DNA of 35,061 nucleotides from Alistipes sp. (GCA_017631255.1 JAGBTP010000002.1:1-35061), one strand, 5' to 3'. Positions 16,487-25,543 are shown, counted from the first letter of the stretch. The notes: generated from the sequence alone by a model not told the origin. Translations and numbers: made by a program.

Positions 16487-17086
16487 ATGGCCATTACGAT
16501 TAAAGCAAAATTTAAGTGCAGTTCGGAGCGCATTTCGCAGGTTCCGAAGGACAACCTTAAGGATATCGCCTTTATCGGGCGCAGTAATGTCGGCAAGTCG
16601 TCGCTGGTGAATATGCTCACCGGCATCAAGGGCTTGGCAAAGGTGTCGGGCACACCCGGCAAGACACGCCTCATAAACCACTTCCTCATCAACGACAGCT
16701 GGTATCTGGTCGACCTGCCAGGCTATGGTTATGCTCGTGTGTCGAAGAGTACGCTCGGTGAGTTTTCGAAACTCATCACCGACTATGTACTCAAGTGTGA
16801 GAAGATGCACTTCCTCTTCGTGCTCGTCGATTCGCGTCTCGAGCCCCAGAAAATCGACCTTAACTTCATCAACCTCCTTGGCGAGAATGGCGTGCCCTTT
16901 GGCATCATCTTCACCAAGGCCGACAAACTCTCTCAGGCTCAGCTCAATCGCAATGTCACGACCTACAAGAAGACCCTTGGCGAGCAGTGGGAGGAGCTGC
17001 CACCGATGTTCATCTCATCGAGCGAGAAGGGTCGTGGACGCGAGGAGATACTCGCCTTCATCGAGGAGTGCCTATCGCAGTCATAG
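16487..17086 (+). CDS. engB: ribosome biogenesis GTPase EngB/YsxC (YihA family)
   Basis: The 199-residue protein is the usual length for EngB. The G1 P-loop is GRSNVGKSS (residues 31-39), the G3 motif is DLPGYGYA, and the G4 motif is TKADK. The G2 region has GTPGKTR. EngB binds GTP and helps the 50S ribosomal subunit mature; it is nearly always essential. I chose ATG 16487 because it follows the -7 element by 16 bases and matches the family N-terminus (MAITIKAKF); the frame continues upstream through the promoter without a plausible start. It stands alone; the next gene, prs, has its own promoter. Confidence 0.95.
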   Translation: MAITIKAKFKCSSERISQVPKDNLKDIAFIGRSNVGKSSLVNMLTGIKGLAKVSGTPGKTRLINHFLINDSWYLVDLPGYGYARVSKSTLGEFSKLITDYVLKCEKMHFLFVLVDSRLEPQKIDLNFINLLGENGVPFGIIFTKADKLSQAQLNRNVTTYKKTLGEQWEELPPMFISSSEKGRGREEILAFIEECLSQS

Positions 17087-17129
17087 TGTGGCGGTTATGA
17101 GGGCGATAAAAAAATAAGGTCAAAAAAAG

Positions 17130-17160
17130 TTGTTTATTCAGATTGTTTACCCTAACTTTG
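17130..17160 (+). promoter_or_regulatory. prs promoter with -33 and -7 elements
   Basis: TTG at 17130-17132 and TAACTTTG at 17153-17160 are separated by 20 bases, matching the Bacteroidetes arrangement. The ATG is 32 bases downstream. Confidence 0.65.
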
Positions 17161-17192
17161 TCAAGTTAAGTTAACCTAACCAATGTTCAATT

Positions 17193-18134
17193 ATGGCTAT
17201 CCATAAAATTAAATTCTTTGCAGGCCGAGGTTCACGCTACCTCGCTGAGAAGATTGCTGCCGAGTATGGCATCAAGCTCGGTGACTCTGATGTGGTACAG
17301 TTTAGCGACGGAGAGTTTCAGCCTTGCTTCAACGAGTCAATCCGTGGCTGTACCGTATTTATCATTCAATCTACTTTCCCACCTTCAGACAATCTGATGG
17401 AGTTGTTGATGATGGCAGATGCTGCGCGTCGCGCTTCGGCACACCAGGTTATCGCCGTTATCCCCTACTTCGGTTGGGCTCGTCAGGATCGTAAGGACCG
17501 TCCACGCGTGCCTATCACCGCTCGCCTCGTAGCTAATATGCTCATCGCAGCGGGTGTTCAGCGCGTGATGACTATGGACCTCCACGCCGACCAGATTCAG
17601 GGCTTCTTCGACCTTCCAATGGATGCGCTCTACGCGTCGGGCATCTTCGTGCCTTACATCCAGAAGTTGCAGATTCCTGACCTCTCTATTGCTTCGCCTG
17701 ATATGGGTGGTGCAAAGCGTGCTTCGTCGTATGCTAAGCACTTCCAGGCACCTATCATCATCTCGCACAAGGAGCGCGCTAAGGCCAATGTCGTTGGCTC
17801 GATGACCGCTATCGGCGATGTTGAGGGTCGCAATGTTATCATCGTTGACGATATGATCGACACAGCAGGTACCATCTGTATGGCAGCTAATATGCTTATG
17901 GATAAGGGTGCTAAGAGTGTTCGTGCAGCGGTTACCCACCCTGTGCTCTCTGGCAAGGCTTACGATCGTATCAACGAGAGTGCTATTCAGGAGGTTATCA
18001 CCACCGACACCATTCCTCTCAAGGAGGGTGAGGACTTGTCTAAGTTCACCGTGCTCAGCGTAGCTCCTATCTTTGCGGAGGTTATCGAGCGCGTTCACAA
18101 CTACAAGTCTATCTCGTCTATCTTCTACCGATAG
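17193..18134 (+). CDS. prs: ribose-phosphate pyrophosphokinase (PRPP synthetase)
   Basis: The 313-residue protein makes PRPP from ribose 5-phosphate and ATP for nucleotide, histidine and tryptophan synthesis in the cytoplasm. Family hallmarks are visible: the N-terminal FSDGEFQP ATP-site segment, YFGWARQDRK with PRVPITARLVAN, the MDLHADQIQGFF loop, the PDMGGAKRAS segment, and the PRPP-binding loop IVDDMIDTAGT. It has its own promoter upstream and a strong terminator downstream, so it is monocistronic. Nothing unusual was seen. Confidence 0.97.
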   Translation: MAIHKIKFFAGRGSRYLAEKIAAEYGIKLGDSDVVQFSDGEFQPCFNESIRGCTVFIIQSTFPPSDNLMELLMMADAARRASAHQVIAVIPYFGWARQDRKDRPRVPITARLVANMLIAAGVQRVMTMDLHADQIQGFFDLPMDALYASGIFVPYIQKLQIPDLSIASPDMGGAKRASSYAKHFQAPIIISHKERAKANVVGSMTAIGDVEGRNVIIVDDMIDTAGTICMAANMLMDKGAKSVRAAVTHPVLSGKAYDRINESAIQEVITTDTIPLKEGEDLSKFTVLSVAPIFAEVIERVHNYKSISSIFYR

Positions 18135-18157
18135 GTCGACTAAAACGCAATATTGCA

Positions 18158-18194
18158 AGAGGCTGTTCAACATTTCGTTGACAGCCTCTTTTTC
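18158..18194 (+). terminator. rho-independent terminator of prs
   Basis: AGAGGCTGT and ACAGCCTCT form a perfect nine-base stem, with an inner AAC/GTT pairing, followed by TTTT. It starts 24 bases after the prs stop codon. Confidence 0.9.
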
Positions 18195-18278
18195 GTGAAG
18201 TGGTAAGACAAGCTGGCAAATATTGGCTCTACGGAGAGTAAATTATGTGATGTACTTCGTTTTGTTAGAAAAAATTTA

Positions 18279-18286
18279 TAAATTTG
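18279..18286 (+). promoter_or_regulatory. -7 promoter element of the LicD-GT2 pair
   Basis: TAAATTTG matches TAnnTTTG and lies 28 bases upstream of the LicD ATG in an AT-rich stretch. A TTTG at 18261 is closer than the usual -33 spacing. Confidence 0.5.
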
Positions 18287-18314
18287 CCTAAATTAAAGCA
18301 TCATTATAGGAGCA

Positions 18315-19151
18315 ATGGAGAACCACAACATCGACAACAACGCCCTCAGAGCAAAATACAACCCCGACGGCTCAGCGATGCGCCGCAACCAACTCGAGAT
18401 ACTCGAGATACTTAAGGTGGTGGCCGATATATGCGACAAGAACGACATCAAGTGGTGGCTCTGCTCAGGCACGCTCCTCGGCTCAGCGCGTCACGGTGGC
18501 TTCATACCCTGGGACGACGACATCGACATCGTGATGCTCAAGGAGGACTTCAAACGCTTCAACCGCCTGATGCGCGAGATGAAGTCCGACGAGTATGTCT
18601 ACCAATCTATGGCTACCGATATCGACTATGTCTATCGCTTCTCGAAGTTCCGCAAGCGTAAGGGCGAGATTGACGAGGGACATAGGCGTAGCCACTACTA
18701 CAAATACAAGGGTCCATTCATCGACATCTTCGCTATCGAACGCACAAGCCGCTTCGCAGCGCGCGCCTCGAGCATCATCTACAACAACCTCCAGCACCTT
18801 ACATCCTACATCCGCTGGTCGTGGTTGCGTAGGCCGCTCATCGCGCTTATCAACCTACTCTGCTACGGCATCATCATCCCTCTCTTGCGCCTCGTGGGCC
18901 TTATCAACCCTACGGGCGAGTACCACTACCTCCTCGGCTCTGGCTGGGCACGCAACACCTTCTTCGTCGAGGAGATATTTCCATTGAGCTGTGCTAAGTT
19001 CGAGGGCGTGGAGTTCCCCGTACCGAAGGATACGAATGCCTACCTTACGCACCTCTATGGCGACTGGCGCAAGCTACCTACCGACGCACAGATACGCTCG
19101 GCAATACACTGCCCCGCCTACATCGAGGAGATATACGGCAAGCAGGAGTAA
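18315..19151 (+). CDS. LicD-family phosphotransferase (surface-glycan decoration)
   Basis: The 278-residue protein has the LicD core: LEILKVVADICDKNDIKWWL, then GTLLGSARHGGFIPWDDDID (about residues 52-71) with the Asp cluster that binds metal and the nucleotide-linked donor. The C-terminal part holds FPVPKDTNAYLTHLYGDW, matching the usual LicD ending. LicD enzymes move phosphocholine or similar phospho-groups onto surface polysaccharide. Whether the donor here is CDP-choline or another CDP-linked group cannot be told from the sequence. A hydrophobic segment (about 175-198) may associate with the membrane. It is 32 bases upstream of a glycosyltransferase gene and probably shares its transcript. 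Confidence 0.85.
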   Translation: MENHNIDNNALRAKYNPDGSAMRRNQLEILEILKVVADICDKNDIKWWLCSGTLLGSARHGGFIPWDDDIDIVMLKEDFKRFNRLMREMKSDEYVYQSMATDIDYVYRFSKFRKRKGEIDEGHRRSHYYKYKGPFIDIFAIERTSRFAARASSIIYNNLQHLTSYIRWSWLRRPLIALINLLCYGIIIPLLRLVGLINPTGEYHYLLGSGWARNTFFVEEIFPLSCAKFEGVEFPVPKDTNAYLTHLYGDWRKLPTDAQIRSAIHCPAYIEEIYGKQE

Positions 19152-19183
19152 CGAGCAACTAACCTAAAGTAAATCAGAGACCT

Positions 19184-20119
19184 ATGAGCTATCCACGAAT
19201 ATCGGTCATTGCGCCAATGTATGGTGTCGAGCCCTACATCGTCAACTTTGCCCAGAGCCTGCTCTCGCAATCATACCCCTTCATCGAGTTCATCTTCGTG
19301 AACGACGGCACCAAGGACCGCTCTGTTGAGCTCCTCGAGGAGCTTATCGACAGCGATTTCCCGCACCTTAAGCGGCGCATTAAGATTGTACACAAGGCCA
19401 ATGGTGGTCTCCCCGCCGCACGCCGTACGGGTCTTGACCACGCTACGGGCGAATATATCTACCACGCCGACTCGGACGACTGGATAGCACGCGATGCCAT
19501 CGAGAAGATAGCCCAGAAGATAATGCAGACCGATGCCGACATCGTCTACTTCAACTTCTTCAAGGAGTACCCCGAAAAGACGAAGCCAAAGCGTGAGCGT
19601 GAGTACGGCACAAATCAGCAGACCGAGTATGTGCGCAATATGTACAACCACCGCTCCTATGCCTGCGTGTGGAACAAGTGTGTGCGCCACAAACTATATG
19701 CTGAGCACACAATTTATACGCCGAAGTATGGCTATGCCGAGGATTGCTACCTGATGTCGCAGCTTGTGGGCTACTCGACAAGCATCGCCCACCTCGACGA
19801 GTACCTCTACCACTACCGCAAGGGCAACCCCAACGCCCTTACGGGCCAGCAGCGCAAGAAGCGCAAGAGGGAGTACGCGCTCAACTTCCTCGACCTCTAC
19901 GAGAAGTACAAGGATGTGCCAGCGGAGCAGAACCCCGTAGCGATACTCTTCGACGACATCATCCTTCAGGCTGGCTGGTACTCCATCTTCTACGGCCTCG
20001 GCCTCTTCAAAGAGTATAAGTGGCTATCGGGTGCGGTGCGCAAGGCCAAGATGCGCCGAGGCACCGATGTATGGCTACCATTGCAGCTCATAACCAAGCT
20101 CTACGCCCTATTCAAATAG
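19184..20119 (+). CDS. family 2 glycosyltransferase
   Basis: The 311-residue protein opens with the GT-A nucleotide-binding fold (RISVIAPMYGVEPYI, FIFVNDGTKDRS). It has the metal-binding region YHADSDDW near residue 100 and the catalytic-base motif YAEDCYLMSQL. It should transfer a sugar from a nucleotide sugar to a growing surface glycan or lipid-linked acceptor in the cytoplasm. The acceptor and sugar are unknown. It follows the LicD gene by 32 bases, and a bidirectional hairpin follows it. The C-terminus has a hydrophobic segment (about 265-275) and a basic tail that may touch the membrane. Confidence 0.88.
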   Translation: MSYPRISVIAPMYGVEPYIVNFAQSLLSQSYPFIEFIFVNDGTKDRSVELLEELIDSDFPHLKRRIKIVHKANGGLPAARRTGLDHATGEYIYHADSDDWIARDAIEKIAQKIMQTDADIVYFNFFKEYPEKTKPKREREYGTNQQTEYVRNMYNHRSYACVWNKCVRHKLYAEHTIYTPKYGYAEDCYLMSQLVGYSTSIAHLDEYLYHYRKGNPNALTGQQRKKRKREYALNFLDLYEKYKDVPAEQNPVAILFDDIILQAGWYSIFYGLGLFKEYKWLSGAVRKAKMRRGTDVWLPLQLITKLYALFK

Positions 20120-20168
20120 TGCGATGCAATAGTAAGGCATAAGGTAACTAACACCCTCCCCAAATAGA

Positions 20169-20201
20169 AATAGGCTGTCCCACAGATGCGGACAGCCTAT
20201 T
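20169..20201. terminator. bidirectional terminator between the convergent GT2 and Stealth genes
   Basis: AATAGGCTGTCC and GGACAGCCTATT form a perfect 12-base stem around a nine-base loop. It lies between the plus-strand GT2 stop at 20119 and the minus-strand Stealth stop at 20271 and could serve both. Confidence 0.7.
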
Positions 20202-20270
20202 CTACTTATAGTATATATACACGCGCAAGGATACCCCCCCCTCTGCTGCGCGACACCCCAATTTACACAC

Positions 20271-21152
20271 CTACGCCTTCTCGAAACGCGAAGGGGTTGG
20301 GAACACCTTATTGAATGCGGTGTGTATCTCGCTGCGCATCTTCTCGTAGCGCTCCTCGCTGAGCTTCACATCGTTGATACACATCAACCTACGGTCGGGG
20401 TTGGTGATGCACTGCGCAATCTTTTCGGGCGACGCTATACCCACCGAAAAGTGGCGGCGAGGCTGGCGGCGCGCTATGATGCGACCCTTAAGGTATAGAT
20501 AGTCGGTAAAGAGGTACTGCGTGATGTTATGCTCCGAACGCAATGCTGTTAGCGAGCCAAGAATCTCCTTCTCGAGGATGGTATATACCTCCTTGCTCTC
20601 ACTACGAAGCATCGGTGCGCAGATATGTTGTGGGCGGAGGAAGTACCACGCAGGCCTCATTCCGAGGGCCTTACGCGCAGCACGGTCCGAGTTACGACAT
20701 ATGCGCTTGAACATATCCATCGCCAGGATGTGACGGCTCATACCGATTATACCCTTGCCATCGACAAAGAAGTCGGTAGGCTTGCACGGCATAAGCGGGA
20801 AGATATCGTCGTTGAAGTATAGAAACTCCTCGTCAAGGTCGGCTATGCGGTGCATATGCAACTCAATGGTGTTGCTGCAAAATGTTGGGAGGTGCTCCGC
20901 AGGGATGATATCGCTATGCAGCACCACATTAACCTCATCACGGTTCACCCACTCTGGCACCTGCGACTCACCCGACACCACAAGGTGTACCTTGCGGATG
21001 AATGGCATATTCTTCTCAATACCACGAAACAGATACCTCAGCGTACCCCAATCACGAAAGCGCTTCTCCAAAATGGGGGTATTGGTAAACTGCTCATACG
21101 ACTTCTGCCATACGGGATCCAGACCATCAACATAGGTTATAACGATATCCAT
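20271..21152 (-). CDS. Stealth-family sugar-phosphate transferase
   Basis: The 293-residue protein has the Stealth conserved regions. CR1 is DIVITYVDGLDPVW (residues 2-15). CR2 is FRDWGTLRYLFRGI (about 32-46), followed by NMPFIRKVHLVVSGES. Further along are LDEEFLYFNDDIF (about 105-117) and a HNITQYLFTDYL segment towards the C-terminus. Stealth proteins include capsule hexose-1-phosphate transferases and relatives of the N-acetylglucosamine-1-phosphotransferase of animals. It probably adds a sugar phosphate to a surface polysaccharide. Together with the LicD and GT2 genes next door it forms a phospho-decoration group. The acyltransferase gene upstream on the same strand may be co-transcribed. 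Confidence 0.88.
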   Translation of the reverse strand: MDIVITYVDGLDPVWQKSYEQFTNTPILEKRFRDWGTLRYLFRGIEKNMPFIRKVHLVVSGESQVPEWVNRDEVNVVLHSDIIPAEHLPTFCSNTIELHMHRIADLDEEFLYFNDDIFPLMPCKPTDFFVDGKGIIGMSRHILAMDMFKRICRNSDRAARKALGMRPAWYFLRPQHICAPMLRSESKEVYTILEKEILGSLTALRSEHNITQYLFTDYLYLKGRIIARRQPRRHFSVGIASPEKIAQCITNPDRRLMCINDVKLSEERYEKMRSEIHTAFNKVFPTPSRFEKA

Positions 21153-21250
21153 ACTCTACTTTTTTCTTCTTTAGTTAGGGCCCACCACACTGTACCAGTG
21201 GCTACTGCACCTGCATCTATTGCTACTACTGCAATACCACACTTCTTACT

Positions 21251-21307
21251 ACTGCGGCACCACGCTTCTTACTGCGGCGGCGACTGCGGCACCACGCTTT
21301 TTACTGC
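21251..21307. repeat. 25-base near-exact tandem repeat touching the acyltransferase stop
   Basis: ACTGCGGCACCACGCTTCTT.ACTGC-type units occur at 21251-21275 and 21283-21307 with one mismatch and a 32-base offset. A more decayed copy seems to lie before them, at about 21225-21250. The second copy ends on the stop codon of the acyltransferase gene. Confidence 0.7.
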
Positions 21308-22266
21308 TACGCCTGCGCGTCGTCGGTCGATGCTCCGTACCACTCGCGTTGCTTCTCAGGGGTATGCTTCCACCTATTGTGCGACCACATCCACAGCTCT
21401 GGCTGGCGGCGCACCATCGCCTCCAACGCCTCGGCATAGCGACGCGTAATCTCCTTAGGCTCAACCTGTTCCACACCATCGTATATCTGCTTGAAGCGCG
21501 CACGATAGCGCCCCGGCTTCAGGCGCTCAGCCTCAACAAAATATATCGGAATGGAGAATTTCAATGCAAGGCGCTCGCTACCCTCGATGAAGGCCGTTTT
21601 CTGGTTCAGGAAGTCGAACCATACGGTGTCGGCACGCAGCGCAGGACTCTGGTCCGATATCAGGCCAAGCACCGTGGTGCGCTCCTTCGAGCGGTGACGC
21701 ATATAGAATCGCAGCGTGTCGGCCATAGCCACCTGATGAATATTTGGCGCAAGGTTACGCAGACGGCGGTACAGGTGCTCAAAAACGGGACTTCGGAGCG
21801 GATGATATACACCCATAAATAGCGCATCTTTATCCAACCACGACCACAACGGGTAGTACTCCCAGAAGCCATAGTGCGATGCCATAGCTATCCAGTCACG
21901 ACCACGGTTTGCCTCGATATGTTCCTGATAGTTCTCCCACTCGAGCAGCACGCCATCGCGCTCAGGCGTAGCACCCGCCAAACAGAGGGTGTCGACAATA
22001 ACCTCAGCAAGAGTATCGTAATAGGCAAGCATAATGGAGCGAATCTCCGCTTCATTTTTCTCGGGAAATGAGCATCTTAGATTCTTAAGTATCACCTTAC
22101 GGCGATAGCGCAGAAGGCGCAGAACGAGCCTTATGAACGACTGCAATAGGCCAAAACGCAACCACTCTGGCGTGCGACTGAACAGCAAGCATATACCCCA
22201 TAGCAGCTCGAGCGCAATGCGCTGATGCCACCTAAGTTCACCCTTGTTATCTCTCTTGTCTGCCAT
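21307..22266 (-). CDS. LpxL/HtrB-type lysophospholipid or lipid A acyltransferase
   Basis: The 319-residue protein fits the LpxL/LpxM family. It has an N-terminal membrane segment (about 17-32), the HX4E catalytic motif at H131-E136 (SHYGFWEYYP), a following MGVYHPLRSPVFEHLY segment, and the GLISDQSP motif. It should add a secondary acyl chain to lipid A or a related acceptor at the inner membrane face. Bacteroidetes usually have one or two such enzymes. A promoter with TACCTTTG stands upstream. The stop codon overlaps a short tandem repeat, which could alter the C-terminus between strains. Confidence 0.85.
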   Translation of the reverse strand: MADKRDNKGELRWHQRIALELLWGICLLFSRTPEWLRFGLLQSFIRLVLRLLRYRRKVILKNLRCSFPEKNEAEIRSIMLAYYDTLAEVIVDTLCLAGATPERDGVLLEWENYQEHIEANRGRDWIAMASHYGFWEYYPLWSWLDKDALFMGVYHPLRSPVFEHLYRRLRNLAPNIHQVAMADTLRFYMRHRSKERTTVLGLISDQSPALRADTVWFDFLNQKTAFIEGSERLALKFSIPIYFVEAERLKPGRYRARFKQIYDGVEQVEPKEITRRYAEALEAMVRRQPELWMWSHNRWKHTPEKQREWYGASTDDAQA

Positions 22267-22331
22267 TTATGCCCGTTTCTACGCTCGGTAGTAGTGCTCC
22301 GCAGCACCGACCCACCAATAAAATTAATATA

Positions 22332-22363
22332 CAAAGGTATGAAAAATATAACTATCATCCAAA
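22332..22363 (-). promoter_or_regulatory. promoter of the acyltransferase gene
   Basis: On the minus strand, TACCTTTG (22339-22332) and TTTG (22363-22360) are separated by 20 bases. The start codon lies about 65 bases downstream. The leader contains a short hairpin (GTGCT/AGCAC). Confidence 0.6.
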
Positions 22364-22443
22364 TTAGGCCACATATTTATTCTCCCGACGAACATAAAAG
22401 GCTGCGCACGAGCGATAGTTTTGCAAATCGTGCGGCAAAGCGA

Positions 22444-22473
22444 TTGCTATTTGTCGAATGTTTATTAAATTTG
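22444..22473 (+). promoter_or_regulatory. promoter of lnt-folC
   Basis: TTG at 22444-22446 and TAAATTTG at 22466-22473 are 19 bases apart. The element overlaps an upstream ATG at 22458, so that ATG is not the start of Lnt. The chosen start at 22497 is 23 bases downstream. Confidence 0.6.
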
Positions 22474-22496
22474 CCCGATATTATGTCACGACTCCG

Positions 22497-24086
22497 ATGA
22501 AACAGAACTCTACAATACACCGCCTCGCCCTTGTGCTACTCAGCGTAGCACTCCTCTCTTCGGGCTGGCTCGGCATCACGGGACTTACAAGCCTCGTTGC
22601 CCTCATTCCGCTTATGGTCATAAGCGAAAACCTCAGCGACACTAAGCGCGACTGGTGGCGTATGCTACTATGGGCCTCGCTCACCTTCCTGCTATGGAAC
22701 GCCGCTACGATATGGTGGGTGTGGATTGCTGCGCCGATAGGCCCCATCACAGCGGGCATCGTGGGCACCTTCTACAACCTCTGCGCCTTTATGACATACC
22801 ACTATACCGCTAAGCGCGCACCTCGAGCTCTGGCCTATACACTACTGGTTACCATATGGATAGCTACCGAGTGGGCCTACACCTCAGCAGATGTTATGAC
22901 CTTCCCCTGGTTGCTCCTCGGTCACGGTTTTTCGGGCGACATCTGGGCAGTGCAGTGGTACGAGTACACAGGCATCTTCGGTGGCACCCTCTGGGCACTA
23001 TGCTCCAATATTGCGATATTCGAGTGTCTACGCTCACGCAGCCGCAGCGCTATCGTCCGTGCAGCGCTAATCGTGCTTATCCCCGTAGCACTATCAGTGG
23101 GTCTACGCTTTGCCTATACCCCTTCGGAGGAGACAACACGCATCAGCGTCATACAGCCCAACATCCCCTGCTACGAGGAGGAGCGCATCGCCGCAAGCAA
23201 GCTCGACCCTCGCAACGAAATAGAGGCACTGATGGAGCGCGTGCCTGCCGACGCCGATTTTGTACTTATGCCCGAATCGGCCCTCACCTACATACCTACC
23301 ATCGGTCAGGTCGACGAGGCACACTTCGGCTATATAGCGCCACAGCTTCGCGCACTTATGCAGGCCTGCCCCGCAACCACCAAGCTCATAACAGGAGCAT
23401 CGACCATCGTGCGCTATGGCGAGACTCAGGCCACCGACACCGCCCACTACTACCCTAACTACGGCTGGTACGACCAATACAACAGCGCACTCCTCGTCGA
23501 GGGCGACGGCAGCGTTGCGGACATCTACCACAAGGGCCGCCTTGTCATTGGCGTCGAGGCAGTCCCTATGAAGAGCCTTTTCGACCTCTTTGAGGTTGAC
23601 CTTGGCGGCGTATCGGGACAACTCGGCTGGGGCAAGGAGCACACCCTCTTCCATAATAACGGCGTAGACATAGGCCCATCAATCTGCTACGAGGGCCTCT
23701 ATGGCAAGTATTTCTCGGGCTTCGCGCGCGAGGGCGCTGAGGTTATGGCTCTCGTCTCGAACGACGGCTGGTGGGGCAACACCCCTGGTCATCGCCGTCT
23801 CTTCGACTTCTGCCGCCTGCGCGCCATTGAGACACGACGCGCCATAGCTCGCTCGGCGAATACGGGCATCTCGGGCTTCATATCGCCTACGGGTGAGGTC
23901 ATCGGCGAGCGCCTCGAGTGGGATACTGAGGGCATCCTCACCGCAGAACTTGAGCTACGCAGCGAGCGCACGCTCTACACCCTTTATGGCGACTGGATAG
24001 CTCGCACAGCAACCTTCGTGGCACTGCTGGCACTACTCTATTACAGTGCCTACCGCACGCGTAAGCGTAACCACCTGGTAGACTAA
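22497..24086 (+). CDS. lnt: apolipoprotein N-acyltransferase
   Basis: The 529-residue protein has about seven N-terminal hydrophobic segments (residues roughly 8-215), then a nitrilase-type domain. The Lnt catalytic triad is visible: E260 in LMPESALTY, K346 in YHKGRLV and C397 in SICYEG. A last membrane helix is near 500-520. It adds the third acyl chain to the amino-terminal Cys of lipoproteins in the inner membrane, using phospholipid. That job matters here because the two minus-strand operons encode many predicted lipoproteins. ATG 22497 is chosen because the next upstream ATG lies inside the promoter. It is 45 bases upstream of folC and probably co-transcribed. Confidence 0.92.
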   Translation: MKQNSTIHRLALVLLSVALLSSGWLGITGLTSLVALIPLMVISENLSDTKRDWWRMLLWASLTFLLWNAATIWWVWIAAPIGPITAGIVGTFYNLCAFMTYHYTAKRAPRALAYTLLVTIWIATEWAYTSADVMTFPWLLLGHGFSGDIWAVQWYEYTGIFGGTLWALCSNIAIFECLRSRSRSAIVRAALIVLIPVALSVGLRFAYTPSEETTRISVIQPNIPCYEEERIAASKLDPRNEIEALMERVPADADFVLMPESALTYIPTIGQVDEAHFGYIAPQLRALMQACPATTKLITGASTIVRYGETQATDTAHYYPNYGWYDQYNSALLVEGDGSVADIYHKGRLVIGVEAVPMKSLFDLFEVDLGGVSGQLGWGKEHTLFHNNGVDIGPSICYEGLYGKYFSGFAREGAEVMALVSNDGWWGNTPGHRRLFDFCRLRAIETRRAIARSANTGISGFISPTGEVIGERLEWDTEGILTAELELRSERTLYTLYGDWIARTATFVALLALLYYSAYRTRKRNHLVD

Positions 24087-24131
24087 CACCTCGGATAACA
24101 AAATGATAATCAACATATAACCACATCAACA

Positions 24132-25451
24132 ATGAATTACACACAGACACTCGAGTTTCTCTATACGGCGATGCCATCATTCCAGCGCGTTGGTGGCGAC
24201 GCTTATAAGCCAGGCTTGGAGCGCATAGCATCCTTCTGCCAACACTTGGGTAACCCACAGCGTAACTACTACACCATCCACATTGCGGGCACCAACGGCA
24301 AGGGCTCGGTATCACATATGCTCGCCTCTATCCTCCGTGAGGCTGGCTACCGCACAGGTCTCTTCACCTCGCCCCACCTCGTTGACTTCCGTGAGCGCAT
24401 ACGCGTCGACGGCGAGATGATACCTAAGCAGAGGGTGGTAAACTTCGTCGAGAAGCACCGTGAGAAGATGCAGGAGCTCGACCTCTCGTTCTTCGAGATG
24501 ACGGCAGCTATGGCCTTCGACTACTTCGACCAGAACGATGTGGAGGTGGCAATCATCGAGACGGGCCTCGGTGGCAGACTCGACGCTACGAACCTCATCA
24601 CCCCCCTCCTTAGCGTCATCACCAACATCTCGATGGAGCACACCGAGTTCCTCGGCAACACCATCGAGGCTATCGCATCGGAGAAGGCGGGCATCATCAA
24701 GAAGAGCATCCCTGTGGTCATCGGCCAGAGCAACGAGGCCTACAACGGCGTCTTCGAGCAGCGTGCAGAGAGCCTCAACTCGAAGGTTATCTATGCCGAG
24801 CAGGAGTTCCTCCTCCGTGGCATCGAGCACTTCGACAACGAGAACCAACACTTCAGCCTCGAGCGCACACGCGACAACCGCACATTCGAGCTCGACATCG
24901 ACCTTTTGGGCGACTACCAGCGCCACAACATCATCACAGCGTGCGCCGCTGCCGACTACCTCGCAGAGCTCACGCCACTTACAATCTCACGCCGTGCCTT
25001 CCGCGAAGGCTTAGCACGCACCGCAGCCAACACTTCGCTTATGGGCCGCTGGCAGGTGCTCGCCTCAGAACCCTATACCGTGTGCGACACAGGCCATAAC
25101 GCCGACGGCATCAGCTTTGTAGCCGCACAGCTCGAGAAGTTGGAGGCCGACCGCATCTTCGCCGTTATGGGCTTTGCTAAGGAGAAGAACCTCGAGGCTA
25201 TTATGGCACTGCTTCCTAAGCACATACACTATATCTTTACTCGCGCCTCTATCGACCGTGCTCGTGCCGTGGAGGATGTCGCAGCCGCTGCCGAGGTTCT
25301 TGGCCTCGACTTCGAGTGCTGCACTACCGTCGCTGAGGCCGTAACGCGTGCCCGCGCTCTCGCCACCGCCGCAGACGCCATCTTTATCGGCGGCAGCAAC
25401 TTCGTCGTTGCCGAGGTCGAGGGCATCGTCCGCACCACCTACGAGGAGTAG
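24132..25451 (+). CDS. folC: bifunctional folylpolyglutamate / dihydrofolate synthase
   Basis: The 439-residue protein adds glutamate to dihydropteroate or folate in the cytoplasm, a step of folate synthesis and retention. The Mur-ligase-type P-loop is GTNGKGSVSH (about residues 53-62). Family motifs follow: TSPHLVDFRERIRVDG, FFEMTAAMAFDYF, ETGLGGRLDATN, NISMEHTEFLGNT and EKAGIIKK. The C-terminal domain holds the ligand-binding CDTGHNADGI. Length and order match bacterial FolC. A clean terminator follows 42 bases after the stop. Confidence 0.95.
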   Translation: MNYTQTLEFLYTAMPSFQRVGGDAYKPGLERIASFCQHLGNPQRNYYTIHIAGTNGKGSVSHMLASILREAGYRTGLFTSPHLVDFRERIRVDGEMIPKQRVVNFVEKHREKMQELDLSFFEMTAAMAFDYFDQNDVEVAIIETGLGGRLDATNLITPLLSVITNISMEHTEFLGNTIEAIASEKAGIIKKSIPVVIGQSNEAYNGVFEQRAESLNSKVIYAEQEFLLRGIEHFDNENQHFSLERTRDNRTFELDIDLLGDYQRHNIITACAAADYLAELTPLTISRRAFREGLARTAANTSLMGRWQVLASEPYTVCDTGHNADGISFVAAQLEKLEADRIFAVMGFAKEKNLEAIMALLPKHIHYIFTRASIDRARAVEDVAAAAEVLGLDFECCTTVAEAVTRARALATAADAIFIGGSNFVVAEVEGIVRTTYEE

Positions 25452-25493
25452 ACCTATGTAAATATAGTCAGCTACGATTGTAGCCACTTACAA

Positions 25494-25522
25494 CAAAACC
25501 CGCCTGATGAAGGCGGGTTTTG
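25494..25522 (+). terminator. rho-independent terminator of lnt-folC
   Basis: CAAAACCCGCC and GGCGGGTTTTG form a perfect 11-base stem with a seven-base loop, followed by CTCTTTTA. Confidence 0.9.
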
Positions 25523-25543
25523 CTCTTTTATTGCATATCGTCA

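Noticed and set aside
22458..22496. ATG 22458 as start of Lnt
   Set aside because: It lies within the promoter, between the -33 and -7 elements, and adds 13 residues before the normal N-terminus.
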